Shown here one piece after another: positions 1-13,600 of a stretch of DNA of 64,000 nt. The position numbers and the translations under genes are program-made. The stretch's first letter is position 1; the number at the start of each line of letters is the position of its first letter. The DNA is taken from assembly GCA_033026295.1 (NCBI GenBank), contig CM065189.1, forward strand, positions 13,397,203 to 13,461,202. Reading direction: 5' to 3'. This DNA comes from Channa striata. Its lineage: Eukaryota; Chordata; Actinopteri; Anabantiformes; Channidae. The notes below the pieces were generated by a model. That model ran no database searches. It worked only from the letters and a program-made list of their open reading frames with translations, and had not been told where the DNA came from.

Positions 1-3000
1 CAAATCAATCTGCCTTGGCAATTAAAAAGTGTTATTAGAAGAAGACCAAGCAATGCCTCATATTAATAATAATTATGATTAACATTATTCCCAAGGCACC
101 ATCTCAACCCCTTTTTTAAAACACATCTTCACCCTCTTCATCGTCTCCCCTGTGTTCTCTCTCTCTCTCTCTCTTTCTCTCGTGTCCACCTGACTGTGCA
201 GGCAGCAGGACTTAGTCAGGATTAATTGGCAGAGATCACCACTTTTAGAATGGTCATTTTCAAGCCAGCGTGTTAAGTCCTGCAGCAACCTTCACAGGTC
301 ACCGAGCTGTCAAACATTTCTTTAACGTCACCAAATCACCATCGATTGCTGCTTTTACCTCTGCAACTTTTAACTTTACAACTAGCATTTCCAAAGTTAT
401 ACATATTTTCTATTCACCGAGAATTGCTACATTATGGGCAAAAGTGTTCGATTAAAAGGTCAATGATGATGAAGCACAAAGTGCAAGTGCAGTGGGTAAC
501 TTCTCTTTCAATAAATCCTCCTCTTGTGTCTTTTTACTTTTAATGACACTACAACACTGTGATCCATGCAGGACAGAAACTGATGATTTTAAGAGGAATT
601 CCAACATTTGGTCAGTGCTCTGATGATAAGCAGAGTGGCAGTGTGCTGTCGTCACTGCAGGTAAGGAGTGGATAAGGGGATCAGAGAGGATTGGCGTCCT
701 TAGTGCCATCAACAAGCAAACCAGCCAGTCTACTTGTTCTCCTCTCCTATTAAACACTATTGCCAAAATGTGTTCTTCACTAATGCATATGAAACATCCC
801 AAAGTCTCCACATAATTAAAATTACATCACGCTGTGGGCTTGACTGCAGCCTGGGAAATGGGGATTCATTTTGATCTGCTGATTCCTGCTCCCCCAGCAA
901 GCACCTGACTATTATTAGCGGCCCTAATGGGATTGCAGAGTATTAACCCGCAGGATTATTGAGCATGAGGGTGAGGCAGTTGGACATTAAGTGCTGGACA
1001 GAAGAAAGAGAAAAGCTGTTCTTGGGTTGTGGTGAGACATCCTAAAGAACAGCTGATTCTCGAAAGGGCACAAATGTCAAACAGAACCGCTGCAACAATA
1101 CTGATTATAATAGTAAATGTTAAGCACACGAAAACAGCGGATCAAACTCAAGACACGTGGAACAGGTAGAATAATAGACTGGGGCTGGGTAAAGAAATCT
1201 TACTGTTATGTTCATATTAGACATGTGAATATAATGAAAGAAATGCCCTCCCAATCACAACAGTTAACCGAACAAGATAATGGAAACGATGTTTTTATAG
1301 CAAGTGGCGTGCAGATGAAAAAGCTGACAACTATATAAAAAATGTACCCAGCCAATACTCGGAAACATGGAGGTTTCTTACAGTTGCCTGATCATTTAAA
1401 TCCAGGAGCATTACAGCAGATGTGAACATACTGGATTATGGTGCTCATGAGCTCATCTGCTGATTAAACATGGAAACTTTGCTGGTCTTTCTACAAAGTG
1501 CTGAACAACACATTTTTAGCACACACCTGATTTTAGATTATACTGGTGAAAAGTTGAAAACATGCAATTACTAGTCTGGCAAAAATACATTTCACACCAT
1601 GTGCAGCCACCGCATTGTGTACGCCGATGAAGAACCGGTGACAGATGATGCTGATCAGACTACTGTACTTTAGGTATTTGTCACCTGAACGTCACAGGAG
1701 ATTAAAACATCAGAGACAAACAGACACAGAAAGTACACAGGTTGGAGATGTGGAAGAAAAGAAAAGCTTCTTTATGAGTGTATGTGAGAGAGAGATGATT
1801 TGGTGATAATGATTTATAAGTGTGTCAGTGTCAGTCCCACTGAGAGGACACTCATGTTACACTTTCAAATTGATTCATTATATATAACAAGTATTCTGTG
1901 GCTTGTTATACAGATTTTATTGTTTTTCATATTTTCATTGATTTTATGGCACAGATAAAATCCTCTGGTCCAAAATTATCCCTCAACTGTCTGTTAAAAC
2001 TGTCTTGATCATTCAATGACGATTTGATCAATGACTAAAGTTCTCAAAATTACGGAAGTAGCATCACACTTTCCTGGCAAATAAATAAGGCAATGAACAT
2101 TGCAGTGTAATCAATGTTTTGTAAGAAGGAAAAATGACACAGTGGACACACAGTCTCACCAATGGGGATTCTTTTGAAAAGTGGAATATGGTCATCAGTC
2201 CTCTCATAATATCAATTGATGCTTCATACTGATGTATGAAGACATAATGCAGAAATTGTAAATTCAATTCCGATAATGGTAAATGATTACACACAACTCT
2301 CTAATGTATTTTTACACAAGATGCCTGTGTGTGAGAATCCATCTTAAGTGGGAACATTTTGTTAACAGCCTTGTCGGACTCTTACTAAAAGGGACGACTG
2401 AAGACGAAGCCCGTGGCTGGACTTAGTCAGCATGAAGATGCTGCAGTCTGGCTTCACATCTAGCTCTGTCTGAGCTGCCCAGGTGGCAGGTTAAGACAAA
2501 TCTTTATATCCTTGCAGAGGGGAATTCAGGAGGGTTTGGCTGCCTGACAGAGTGCTGTCTGTTCAGCGGCCTCTGTTTTAACACCCTATCCGCTACTAAT
2601 AAAACACCCTGTCAGATTGCCAGATCAGGTGTACTGTTATCTGATGGCAAGTTCTCATCCAAGAGTAACTGAGAAATACAATGAGCTTTGATTTTAAGAA
2701 ATGTCAAAAATCACAATTGTTCACCTGAAGAAATATTCATCTTTTGTATTTTGAACTTAGTTGGATCATTTCAGTTGTAAATAATGACTAGTGTTATTTT
2801 TCCTGCTCTCTGGCACATTAAAATGCTTCCTTGAAGTGCTAGAACCCTCTTTGTGGTTGTTTCTGCTGAGGATGCACTTTTTGCAGCAGGCAGAAGCATT
2901 TGAGCACATATAGCTGAATGTACTGATGGATGGAGTAATGGAAGGATCAACTGGTGCTAGGTGCTATTCGGCTGAAACAGGAAAAGAGAGGGTAAGTGAA

Positions 3001-3034
3001 ACAGGAGGAGTTATGGCAAAATGGGTGTAACATA
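1..3034. other. Intron sequence downstream of slc24a2 exon, no exon recognised
   Basis: This stretch follows the splice donor of the slc24a2 exon on the minus strand, so it is expected to be intron of that gene. I see no further NCKX2 exon in it: neither the large cytoplasmic loop nor the second alpha repeat can be read on the minus strand. A short CT run lies at about 158-176. The rest is AT-rich single-copy-looking DNA, and the open frames here are short and show no family signature. Confidence 0.5.
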
Positions 3035-3115
3035 GATGGATGGATGGATGGATGGATGGATGGATGGATGGATGGATGGATGGATGGATGGATGGATGGA
3101 TGCATGGATGGATGG
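3035..3115. repeat. (GGAT)n tetranucleotide microsatellite
   Basis: About 20 copies of a GGAT/ATGG unit are nearly perfect, with one interruption (tgcatgg) near the right end. The array sits in the slc24a2 intron only 16 bp past the exon's splice donor at 3131. Read through on the minus strand it would add repeated His-Pro-Ser-Ile residues, so open frames extended through it are artefacts rather than protein. Confidence 0.95.
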
Positions 3116-3131
3116 TGAGTCTGAGCCTCAC

Positions 3132-4052
3132 CTTTGATGCATTCTCCAGCTCATCCACCTGGTTGCTGCCCAGGAAGGTCTTTATAAAAAGTTCTACTTT
3201 GGCATTAAACTTCATGAAGGTCACGTAGCAGGTGTAGCACATCAGCAGCCCAATACTTTCAGGCAACGTGATTTGATTATCCAGAAAGAAATAGATGAGC
3301 ATGAGCAAGCCAATGATATAGAATGAGACGTCTCTGAACAGAGGCCACCAGGTGAGGTTCAGCACCTCTTTGGAGAACAGGGCACACATCCCGATCACAA
3401 ACAGGATGTTGAAGACGGCAGAGCCCACGATTGTACCGATACCCACGTTACTGTGCGAGACGAAGACTCCTATGACGGAGGTGAAGAGCTCTGGGGCTGA
3501 GCCACCTGCTGCCATGAAGGTGGCTCCTGCTACATCGTCGGAGATCACGAGCTTTTCTGTGATGACAGTGAGCGCGGGGACAAAGAACTCATCACAGACG
3601 ATGGCTAAGGCTATGAACATGTACAACATTCCAAACATATGAAGCACCACATAGCCCTCACGCCGCTCCTCCACGGTGAAGTAGTCCGTCGGGTAATCTC
3701 CATGATTCATCTCCATTTCAGATGATTGCATGGCCTCTGGTGTGTCCCACGATTCAGATGAGAGGTTGTGGTGCTGCAGGAGAGTTCTTTGGGGTACTGA
3801 TGCATCAGCTGAGCCCTCAGCCTCTGAATCCAGCTGTGTGGGCACCGTTGTGGCCAGGGACAAGGCACTCCATGAACAGACTGTGCAGACCACCACCAGG
3901 CTGACGATGAAGCCCAGAATCCGCCCGGGCCGCAGCTTTCGTTTGACTCCCATGTAGAGGTGTCTGTTGCAGCTGCTGTGACGGTCCAGAAGAGGAGCAG
4001 AGCTGGAGGAAGCCGTCCTGTCTTGACTTCCTATGGGCAGCATGAAATCCAT
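3132..4052 (-). CDS. slc24a2: K+-dependent Na+/Ca2+ exchanger 2 (NCKX2), first coding exon
   Basis: The exon encodes the N-terminal 307 residues of a plasma-membrane exchanger that extrudes Ca2+ using Na+ and K+ gradients. It opens with ATG at 4052 and ends in phase 0 at a GTGAGG donor. Visible parts are a signal-anchor-like hydrophobic stretch (about 44-68), an acidic extracellular segment with an NLS glycosylation site near 96, a membrane helix at about 134-158, and the alpha-1 repeat with GGSAPELFTS at 183-192; Glu188 falls at the human NCKX2 position. The WWPLFRDVSFYI motif near 235-246 favours NCKX2 over NCKX1, 3 or 4. In known NCKX genes a single large exon encodes this same portion. 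The cytoplasmic loop, alpha-2 repeat and stop codon are not in the window, so the gene is cut by the left edge. The 2R/3R paralog assignment is inference. Confidence 0.9.
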
Positions 4053-6315
4053 GGCGTTTGGCGCAGGTTGTCAGACAGAGTGGAAGTGTCTGGAATTCCC
4101 CCCCAAAGCTGGGTTGGTGGCGCTGGCGACTACAAAGGTGGGGGTTTCACAGCCTGGGATGGCTCATCGATTTGTTTGCATGCTGCTCCCTGTTCTAAAC
4201 ACAACGGCAGCCCTGCAATCTGATTCCAGGATCTGGCCCATTCAAAGGCTTCCTCATATTATTCACTGCCAGACAGAGAAAACAGTGATGTCAGCTGATT
4301 ATGAAAAGCTTATTACGCCAGCATGAACAGTCAGAAGACAATAAATCAATTATTAATTAACGTTGCTGTCTAACTGTCTAACCCAGGAATAGTGGTAAGT
4401 GATTTTTAAGTATATCTACTCTAGTACTATAACTGGGCACAACATTTGAGTATTTCAGTGTTCTGCTCGGAAAAACTAAACATTTAATTACTGGTTACTG
4501 GTGGTATATTTGATAAAGATATTATCTTCGAAACTACTAAAAGATTCTAAACAGGATTTACTTTAACATTTAAAGTACATATTGCTGATAATACAAACAA
4601 TATGCAACACTAAATGAAGTTGTGTGGATGTATTGGAGTTTTAGAGATAATGTGAACTTCAAACTAATGAAGACTACGGTGGTTTTCTCACCACTGCTTG
4701 TTAAGATGACTACAGGGTCACACTGGCAGTAAATAATAAAAAGGTAGTTGAAAAACTTTGCTAAACCATCTAAACTAAATAATGACTCATGATTAAAATA
4801 CTGAGCCATGTGAACGGTGAGGTCATCCTTTGGGTTTGCTCCAAACAAATGTCAAAAAAATGCCTTTAGTGTTGGTTATTTTTACTCGCATTAATAACAG
4901 GTGCAGTTATTAGGCGAGTATGGCAAAGGTAATCACATATTAACGTAAACCTCAAAGAATATGTTTCAAAATGTTTCACATATAATTTATTCAACAACAC
5001 TGGAATGCCTTCATTTTGTTGAAGTTAAATTACAAAACATAATAAATTCCTAGAAATAGAAAAAAATCAAAATGCTGTAGCCTTTTTGACATTGTGCTGA
5101 GAACCTGCAGTGAGAGCTCTTTTTTAAGTGAAGCTGGGACATTAGTACAAGCTCATTAGGAAGCTATTTAATCCGTGAGAAGATATACTTAGATTAGCTG
5201 CCCTGCACATGGATGCCACTGCACAAAGTCAAAAAGTAGACAACAACAAAATGAACAAACTAGAAGTTTATTTTTCTGTCTGAGCTATTTAATGATAATG
5301 CACCGAGACAAACTTTGATGTTGAAATTTTATCTCACCACTTCAGAACAATGAACACTCTTCATCGTTTGGTATGAAATGCCAACAATATTGTAAAACAC
5401 ACAAAAACTTCAAATTCAAACGTGCTATAAGAGCAGAACTCGAAAAAAACACTCTGGACTCCATGAGGACACCAACACGAAGACAAAGTACAGTCACCCA
5501 CAGAAACTTTTTATTGTCATACCACTGGTGGATGTGTCCTGTTCAGCAGGAAGGACTCCAGCAGTAAGAGAGGTCCAGAGTCGTTGATGGAATATTCCGA
5601 TAAATTGAATCCCTGAGGAGATCGGACTCGAAGGCTCAATGTTCAGTCTGCCGGTCCCAACAGTAAATCTTCAGCGAGATTGTCCTACCTCAGCAGAGGT
5701 GGAGCTCCAAGATACCAGGTCAGAAGCCGAGAACAAAGGGCTCCTTCCTCCCTCTCTCTATGTTCCTCCCTCTCTCAGACCTCCGTCCAAGAACGGAGAT
5801 TAGAGCTGTCTGTCCCTGCCCATCTTTCTGCCCCCCCATTCCCAGCTCACACCTTGATGGGCTGGATGAAGCCATGTGTCATCAGATCACAGACCGCACC
5901 TAAAAACCAAGTTACCGAGTGATGTAAGACACTGTCACAAAGTTCAGAAGAGATGTTGGGCAGTAAAAGTATAAACTTTGGAGATAATTCTTAAAATCTA
6001 ATTTAGTATTGCACATATTTAATCGTTTGGTTTAATTGATTTGATTAATTTTTTATGGTAATCTATTACCAGAAGGGTTTTCCTTTGTATAAGTGGACTC
6101 TCCTGCTATAACTCTATATTAAGTGCTTACATAGAGTTTTTTCATAAAAGGTTTGGAAGCAAAATTGCCTTGCATTTTGTGTTTGAGTTTGCATATTGGC
6201 GAGGAGGAAATTCAAAAGGAATAAAATTGATACACACAGAAAAGATAATAATTTCTAATGAAAAGAGTGAATATACAGTAAGTGGCCCTATAACTATACA
6301 AAGACAAGTGCATGT

Positions 6316-6317
<2 letters not shown>

Positions 6318-6348
<31 letters not shown>
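6318..6348. repeat. (CA)n microsatellite
   Basis: An uninterrupted CA dinucleotide array of about 15 units lies between slc24a2 and nans. Nothing functional is inferred. Confidence 0.9.
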
Positions 6349-6350
<2 letters not shown>

Positions 6351-7314
6351 TTAGCCAGGTCAGATTTTACACGTGAGGACTGAGAGCTTCAGCCGCCACC
6401 TGAAGATAAGTTCACATGATGTGACCTGCTGTATTCTTTTAGGTAGTGTGGCAGGACGGACAAAACTTATTATTATCCAGACAATTCCAATAAAAAAATA
6501 TAAAAATTTTATTTTAATCCAGTACACTAAGAAAATTGTAAAAAAAAAAAAGATGAAGAAAAATAAAACCTCAAAGTGTGTGACTGATGAAGAAAACATT
6601 TCTAAAGGTTCCCAGCTTGAACTAAATCCAACTACATCTGCCTACCGTTTCTCACCTCTTACTGTTCTTATCCAATTAAACAGGAGCCCACTTAACGACG
6701 CGGGCTGCAAACTCCCTCACACCAAGAAAAAGTTGCTAAGAGCAGCCCTCTGCTTGACCACCCAAGGCTCCATCCCCTTAAGGTCCTGGAGTGTGCTACT
6801 TGTTTGAATTTTATAAATGTGCATAAATAACTTGTGCTCATAGTCATACAAATTTCCTATATGTAGTATACACATATATTTCACCAAATTCAAAAACAAA
6901 CCTATGGTAACAGAGGAGCTTCACCTTAGCAGGCGTCTGCATTGGCCCATAGCTGCTGTATTAAGGGCTTTGTGGAGACCTGAAAAGGCTAAACTCTTAC
7001 ACAACCAACCCACCAAACTCACCCAACCCTGATTTGAGGAACATGCAGCACCTACAAAGTCTGACATGCAGAAGGAGGGAGAGTTGAAAATACAATCAAA
7101 TCTATTCTAATTATTTTGTCTGACATTAGCCAAACTTTGGCCAAGAGCTTTAAGAACACAAATCCTGATTTTGCATGACTCACAATTTAAGTCATTTCAC
7201 TGTTAAGCCAGGGAGTAAAAGTACGAGATGGGTTCATGCTCTGTTCTGTGAAGCTGGGATCAGCAGCGGCTTATTGGCTAAAGCTCCTGCCTGAAATAGC
7301 CGCTTAGTTATGCA

Positions 7315-7460
7315 AACCCCATTTCCAGAAAAGTTGGAACATTATGTAAAATGTAAATAAAAAAGAGAATGCAATGATTTGTTAATCGTTTGGAACCTAT
7401 TATGATTGCAAAAACTAAAAAAAATATGATTTATTTGAATTTAATATTTGAATATATTAA
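7315..7460. mobile_element. Tc1-like teleost transposon end (remnant)
   Basis: The segment starts with a CCCCATTTCCAGAAAAGTTGG-type end followed by an ATGTAAATAAAAA-rich tract and GCAATGATTTG. I recognise this as a very common terminal sequence of a teleost Tc1/mariner-type element. The copy near 40.6 kb has the same end attached to transposase-like sequence. This copy is short and non-coding. The family name is from memory and not searched. Confidence 0.5.
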
Positions 7461-10169
7461 AATATATGTGCTCATTTTTAATGATTGGCTACAGAATTAG
7501 TAAATGATACTGAAGCAAGGCTCATTACTTACTAATAACTGGAAACAAAATTGGGGACTTCATTGTCTACAGCTCTTATATCATTAAAACATTTGGAGAG
7601 TCAGAAGAAATCTCTGTACTCAAATATTAAGGTTGTAATGTCACTGCTTCCACAAATACAAGCTATAACTCAATCATGCAAACAATCATTCATAAACAAG
7701 GATCTGGAAACTCAGCTGTTTCCTCCGAGCAGAAGCTCATTTACAACTGACTGAGGGGAAGTGAAAGCGTGAACTAAAAATATAAAAACTCTCTTTGGGA
7801 GCCATTAAAGCCGCGTTCTCTACGCTAAAAAGGGACCATCTAACTCTCTGATGGTGTGGGTGAATTTACTGCATTAAAACACACAGCACAGTTAACTCTG
7901 CATGTCCAGTGGTTTGATGTGGAGGTACTGACCCCATCAAAACTTTTTTGAAACTTGGTATCAAATTCAATCTGAACATCTATAAATAAAAAAAAAACAC
8001 TCGGCTCATCATTCATACACCTATTTTATGAGCTAATGTGCCAAGTTCACTTGTGAAAATTCAAAATACAAAGGTGATAAAATTGCAACCATTTCCCTCT
8101 ATGAACTGCAGTGGACACATTTTATAGACGGCAGCCAGGAGTTTGTCTGGAGTCAGATTTTACAATTTAGTCAATCAAGATGAGGATCTTAGTTCTGGTA
8201 GCTGAGACAGCTGCTAAGAGGAAAACCAAGCAGCCTGCAGGTTCTATGTGGTTTCAACTGTTACTGGCAGCCCAGATAACCACAAAGTCTAAGACTGGGT
8301 TCAGACAGCAAACGCGTTTGTTGTTTTAATAATCCTCTGACCCTCACATACAAAGTGCAGGATTACTCCCACCCCAGTGAACTCTGCAGCAGGTAAGTTC
8401 AGTTGAGCGCCATGTTGGTGAGAATGCGAGAGATATGAGACCAATATCTTAGAACAAAAAAAATATATATATACAACATCCATCTATCTATATATATATC
8501 TATAGAGAATGGCCAGAAGGGTGGGCCTTTCTTTCCCATCTCTCTCTCTCACTGACACCCAACTCTTCCTCATGGTGTCTTTCATTCTTTGTTTTTAGTA
8601 TTCTCTGCCACAGTCTCACACACATGCTGACACTCACGCACCCAACGGCACTGAGTCTTCATAGTCCCACCATTTATGTCTGTCTATATATAAACAGAGA
8701 GAGGAGAGATCTTGGCATAAGAATAAGTTAACAACTAAGTGTTTACTGAGAAGGTAGAAAAGTGCAGACTCTTGTGCATTAACCCGACAAAGCAATGACT
8801 TACAGTTGGGCTGAAACGTTTGCCTCTGTAAATCCAGCCTGTCAGGGGTCAAATGAGGAAGAACAGCTCGATCTAGTGGTTCAATTTCATAATTACCTCT
8901 GCTTGACGAAAAAAATACCTGCTGGCGGGGAGCAATTTAACGCAGTCATAATAATTCATAACAAATCCATTTTCAAGGATTGATAATGATTCTCTGGTCA
9001 TTCATTTGGGATTTGTTTTCATGCCTTGTTGTGTATAAATGGACTCCGTGTCCTGTGCATAAAACATATTCCATGGAACATTAACACCTGCAATAACAAA
9101 GATGTTCCCTCATCTGCAGATGGTGTTTATTGAGAATCTGCTGGAGTCTCATTCAACAGAGCCTGTCAGTGGTGTGTTAGAATTTACATTTTTGAGAGAT
9201 TTGGAGTTGACTTTGGGCCAATCTGTAGAGTCAAATTACAACAGCAACACAAGATGCTATAACCACAAAGGCAGTCTGTCTCTCGTTTTGCTTGTTGATC
9301 AAAATGTCCCGAAGAAAATTTAAATGGGTTGGTCCAAAATAAGAAATCCGTTTTATTAGGCCATACTATGTAAAAAGACTGGTTCAGTTTGTGTGTCTAC
9401 AGTGTTTACAGATATTTATAATACTTTCAGTTTTATTAGACACGATGGTTTATACTTCTAAATACAGAATGTTTCACTACAGTTAAATGAAAACCCATAA
9501 ACAACTAAAACAGGACAGAGGACACACGCCTGTGCACTGAATCTCTGGTAGGATGTGCTGTTGAGCTGACCACCGCCACCTGATGCAAGCAGCAGATGGA
9601 AGCCAGTACAGAGCTCTGACCTTCATCTACAAGGGTCCATCACATCAGCCACATCAGCAAGAAATAATAAATGATTAGGACGAGATACGACCCAGTACCT
9701 GCACAATAAGTTGGGTTGCATATTCAAAAGGGTAAGTTCTGATCTTTCTGTTGTTGTAGAGGACAAATCTGGAAATCAAGACAGAGGAGATGTGCTTTGT
9801 AAAGTTAAGTTAGTCATGAATAATGAACCCCAGAAAACTGAGAAACTGCTTTTATAGCCTGTGGGGATGAAGAGCATCAAGAAGGCGGATTCTGTAGAAT
9901 AAACACTTTGAAAACCAGATTGGCGGATGTCAGGGAAAATCTTCAGAGGTAGAAAATCTGAACTGTGATGAAAGACTGGACTGACTCTGCATACCTAAGA
10001 CTAGCCAATCACCAAAGCAATGCTGCAAAGACAAGAGAAATATTCACTGAAGAAATTTTGGCATCATTTTATTTGGATACTTCATTTTTTAACATCTTTG
10101 ATTTCACATCTGAAAGTTTTTGCAGAACATAGTCAAATAAAGTCATAGTCCAAGATAAAAACAATCTTG

Positions 10170-10510
10170 ATGGGTACCAGGAAGACCACTCTGCATCACC
10201 ATCACTGGTACTGGAACAATGCACTCACTGGTGGATTTTACTGTTATGTGTTGAGAAGGCTAGCAAAGGTTTTAATGGAGAGCTGAGGGGAAGAATAATT
10301 TTATCGGAGCTCCAGATCTGTGATACCTATTTAAAATTATATGCCCTATTTAAAATGAATGAGGTGGCCAAAACCAGTACAACTCCACTAACCATTCCAA
10401 CCTCAATAATAAATAGATAGTAGAATTATCACCTTTCATTGCAGAGCTGCTGCATTGGATCTCTTTAGATTTTACAGGTGTAGCTAATAAAGTGGCCAGT
10501 GAGTGCATAC
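10170..10510. repeat. Interspersed teleost repeat, non-coding
   Basis: The right end reads 'agctaataaagtggccagtgagtg', matching a widespread fish repeat terminus (CACTCACTGGCCACTTTATTAG on the other strand). A related motif, actcactgg, occurs near 10222-10230 at the other side, suggesting an inverted-repeat MITE-like unit. The position, just past the nans stop codon in transcription direction, means it may lie in the nans 3'UTR. Confidence 0.4.
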
Positions 10511-10656
10511 GTCTATGATTTGAATGACATAAATAACTGCATCATCAAATAAAATTACCCTTGCACATCTGTATATACCACCCTGTGCACCTCCCAAATT
10601 AGCACAGTAGGAATCAATTACCATTCATCTTAAATCACGTGCCTTTAGAAGCCGAA

Positions 10657-13600
10657 TCAAACGTTTTTCAACTTGGCTTTCTTCCCGGAGCTGTCCACCA
10701 CCTCTGGTCTGATGCTCTCATCTTCCTCCACATCTTCCTTCACCGTCTTACCAACCAGCTCGAAGATTTCTTCAGCCACAACACCCATGGGCTCTGCCAC
10801 CTTCACTGTCAGCATGTCCAACGTCAGGACAGTGTCTTTGGGGATCTTTACTTTGGCTACCACTGATTTACCCAACTGCAGCAAAAGAAGCAGAAATGTG
10901 AAAAGAAAATGAAGTTAAACTGCAATAAGTGACAATTGTATCCCACAGTCTTTAACTGAGTGGTTGTTTCATTATCCATTATCATAAAGATGATATCTGA
11001 CCTTATCATGGCATGGCTTTTCACAAGGTAACATTTGCTTGAGGCCATTCCCCATCGCCTTCTCCACAAGCCGGATGGAACGAACCAGCTCAGTGAGCTC
11101 AGAGGGCTCCAGTGATGCTGCATGGTCACTTCCTTTCCATGTTTTATCCAAAGTTACGTGGCGTTCAATGATTTTGGCTCCCAGAGCTACAGCTGCCACC
11201 GAAATACTGATTCCAGATTCGTGGCCAGAATACCCAATGGGAATATCTGGAAATTCCTTCTGATATTCCTGTCGTTGACAAGTAGGTGAGACAAGTGATG
11301 TTCTTAAAGGAAGAGTTCAACATTTTAGGAAAGATATTTACTTGTTTTCATGTACAGTATTACATGAGAAGTTAAATATCTAAATAGCTAATGTAATTAT
11401 CAGTTGTTGTCAATTAGCTTAGCTTAGCATACCAACTGCAGTATACTATATTAAAAAAATATAACTAAATCAGGTTCAGTTTTGCAACAAGAATACAAAA
11501 AATTGAAGAAGAATGTGCAAAGTTTTATAGATGCCTCTTGACCTACATTTGGTTAAGTCTGTGACCATTATTAAAATAAATGGTTTTTGATCATTTTACC
11601 TTAAAGCCAAAAGTTAAAAAAAAAAGACCATTGAAGTTTGTGGAATAACATTGTGTATGTAGTTTATAGATTTTAATGTACAGGTTTTAAGATAAAAATA
11701 TACTGGCCAGTATTAGCAAGAGAATCTGGTTAAAGAGCAAGACAGCAGGAAGTTGTTATTCTCTATAGGAAATTGAACTTAAGTCAAAGGTGATCAGGGT
11801 TAAGCAAAGAGACTAAGTGGTTAGGGTGATAAGACCCAGAAAAGCCTAATTTCTGGGGAAAAAGGTCCAACTGCCCACTGTCAACAGCCTTCAAGCAGGT
11901 CCTTCACGGTGTTTGGCCAAATTAAAGAGATTTACTCCTCCTACTACCTACTTCCTAGTATGAAATGCGTAAAATCACCTAGAGAAGTGAACAATGAAAG
12001 AATAAATAAAAATTTAAAAAGCACTTCCATTTATGATGGTGAAACATTTGTAATAGCTGAATGTGGATCAAATATTATCTTGAAATATTACCGTGATCAC
12101 TCTGAGGTTAACATCTTCAGCCTCCAGAGGGTAGGCACTGGTGCACTGCAGGATGGCAAAGTTCTGGTTGTGCTGCTTCACCGTCTTGTAGACTCGACGC
12201 ATCGTCTCCATGGACTGCATCCCGCTGGACACAACCATGGGACGCCCTAACGGACAAGAGGACATGTGAACAGCAGAGCAGATTAGCTAATCTGACTCTA
12301 AATACTTGGTTGTATGAGTTATGTATAAGTTTAATATCTAGGAATAAACATACAAGTGAAATCAGAAAACAACATATTATTGCAGGAAGTCCCATTAGTA
12401 TGTAAGTTAAGCAGTGATTGTAAAAACAGGTCACATGGTCGATATCTACAAGGGCAGCAATCAAGTTTATTTATTTTCCTAATTTTTTGCATTCAATTGT
12501 TTGTTTTTTGGAGTCTAAAACATTTTTGCATTTCTTTGGAGCAGCTAGGCTACACTTTTCAGTAGACATGTTGATATACACCAATAAGTCACAACATTTA
12601 TACTATTAGGTGGTTTTAATATAAATATGATACATCACAATGGGTTAAAAACCTGCAAGCAAATACATGATTATAATCAGCTCCAACTTTTCCAGCAGGG
12701 ATCTTTGACACACATTTTTGAATAATTTCTGTACTGTACATATTTTTCCATACTTTGTATAATCTGTGTATTTAATATACACTGTTCACTTTAACTGTTT
12801 TATTTGCTTAGTATTTTTACTTGAGTAAAACATTTGAAAGAGTACTCCTAACTCTGCACACAGTCTTCATTTTGCTGTATAAGTGGCTGTGTCGCAGCAG
12901 ACAGCTTAGAGTGACCTAATAAACAATGCATTCCTTTAATCCTAAATCTATCATCAGCCCAATATCAAATTTGACTGGTAGGTTTTGCACAGTAACATAA
13001 GTGCTTCAGCACATCTGAAGATTCAGTCTAATTTCTGAAGAGTTTTTCTGCTTGTAACAGTTCAGTCCTACCCTTCTTGGCAGTCTTCTCCAGATAGGGA
13101 AAGTTGTTAGTGTCTCCAGAGCCCACTTTGAAGAAAGGCACATTAAGCTCATGGAGGAACTCCACTGCCATCTTAAGAAAGAACAATTTTAGGTGAAACT
13201 CTTCTGCTGATTTCAATATGACAAAAAATTCATCACAATTTCATACCTCATCCATTCCAGAGGCAGTGAAGAAGATCCCCACTTCCTCAGCGTATTTCTG
13301 CAGTTCCCTGTACTGTTCATGGCTAAACTCCAGATGGCGCTTGTGTTGGCCATAGGTTTTTCCCCAGGAGTGCTTGGAGGTATAAGGGCGCTCCAAAGCG
13401 CGTTTGTTAAATTTGTACTCCAATTCGCTCTTCTGAAATTTGGCACAATCAGCCCCACAGTCCTGTGAAGGTGAATACAAGAAAGAAATATTGATGATGA
13501 GTATGTTTGACTGTTCCTACAGACTCCTACTAACTTCTAAGAAACAAAGTGATTTAAAGTGGAAATTTTTGTATTTTGCTACTGCTCAATATTTTTGTAC

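Larger units (their letters stand above)
4053..10656. other. 5' flank of slc24a2 and intergenic DNA up to the 3' end of nans
   Basis: No coding exon is recognised. The first few hundred bases probably hold slc24a2 5'UTR, whose acceptor I could not place. The interval also contains a CA run (about 6318-6347), a transposon tail (about 7315-7460), AT runs near 8458-8500, and interspersed repeat sequence at 10.17-10.51 kb that belongs either to the nans 3'UTR or just beyond it. The open frames present are short and lack splice-consistent conservation. Confidence 0.4.

Noticed and set aside
3040..3228. Plus-strand frame of repeated MDGW residues
   Set aside because: Pure translation of the GGAT microsatellite and the antisense of the slc24a2 exon.
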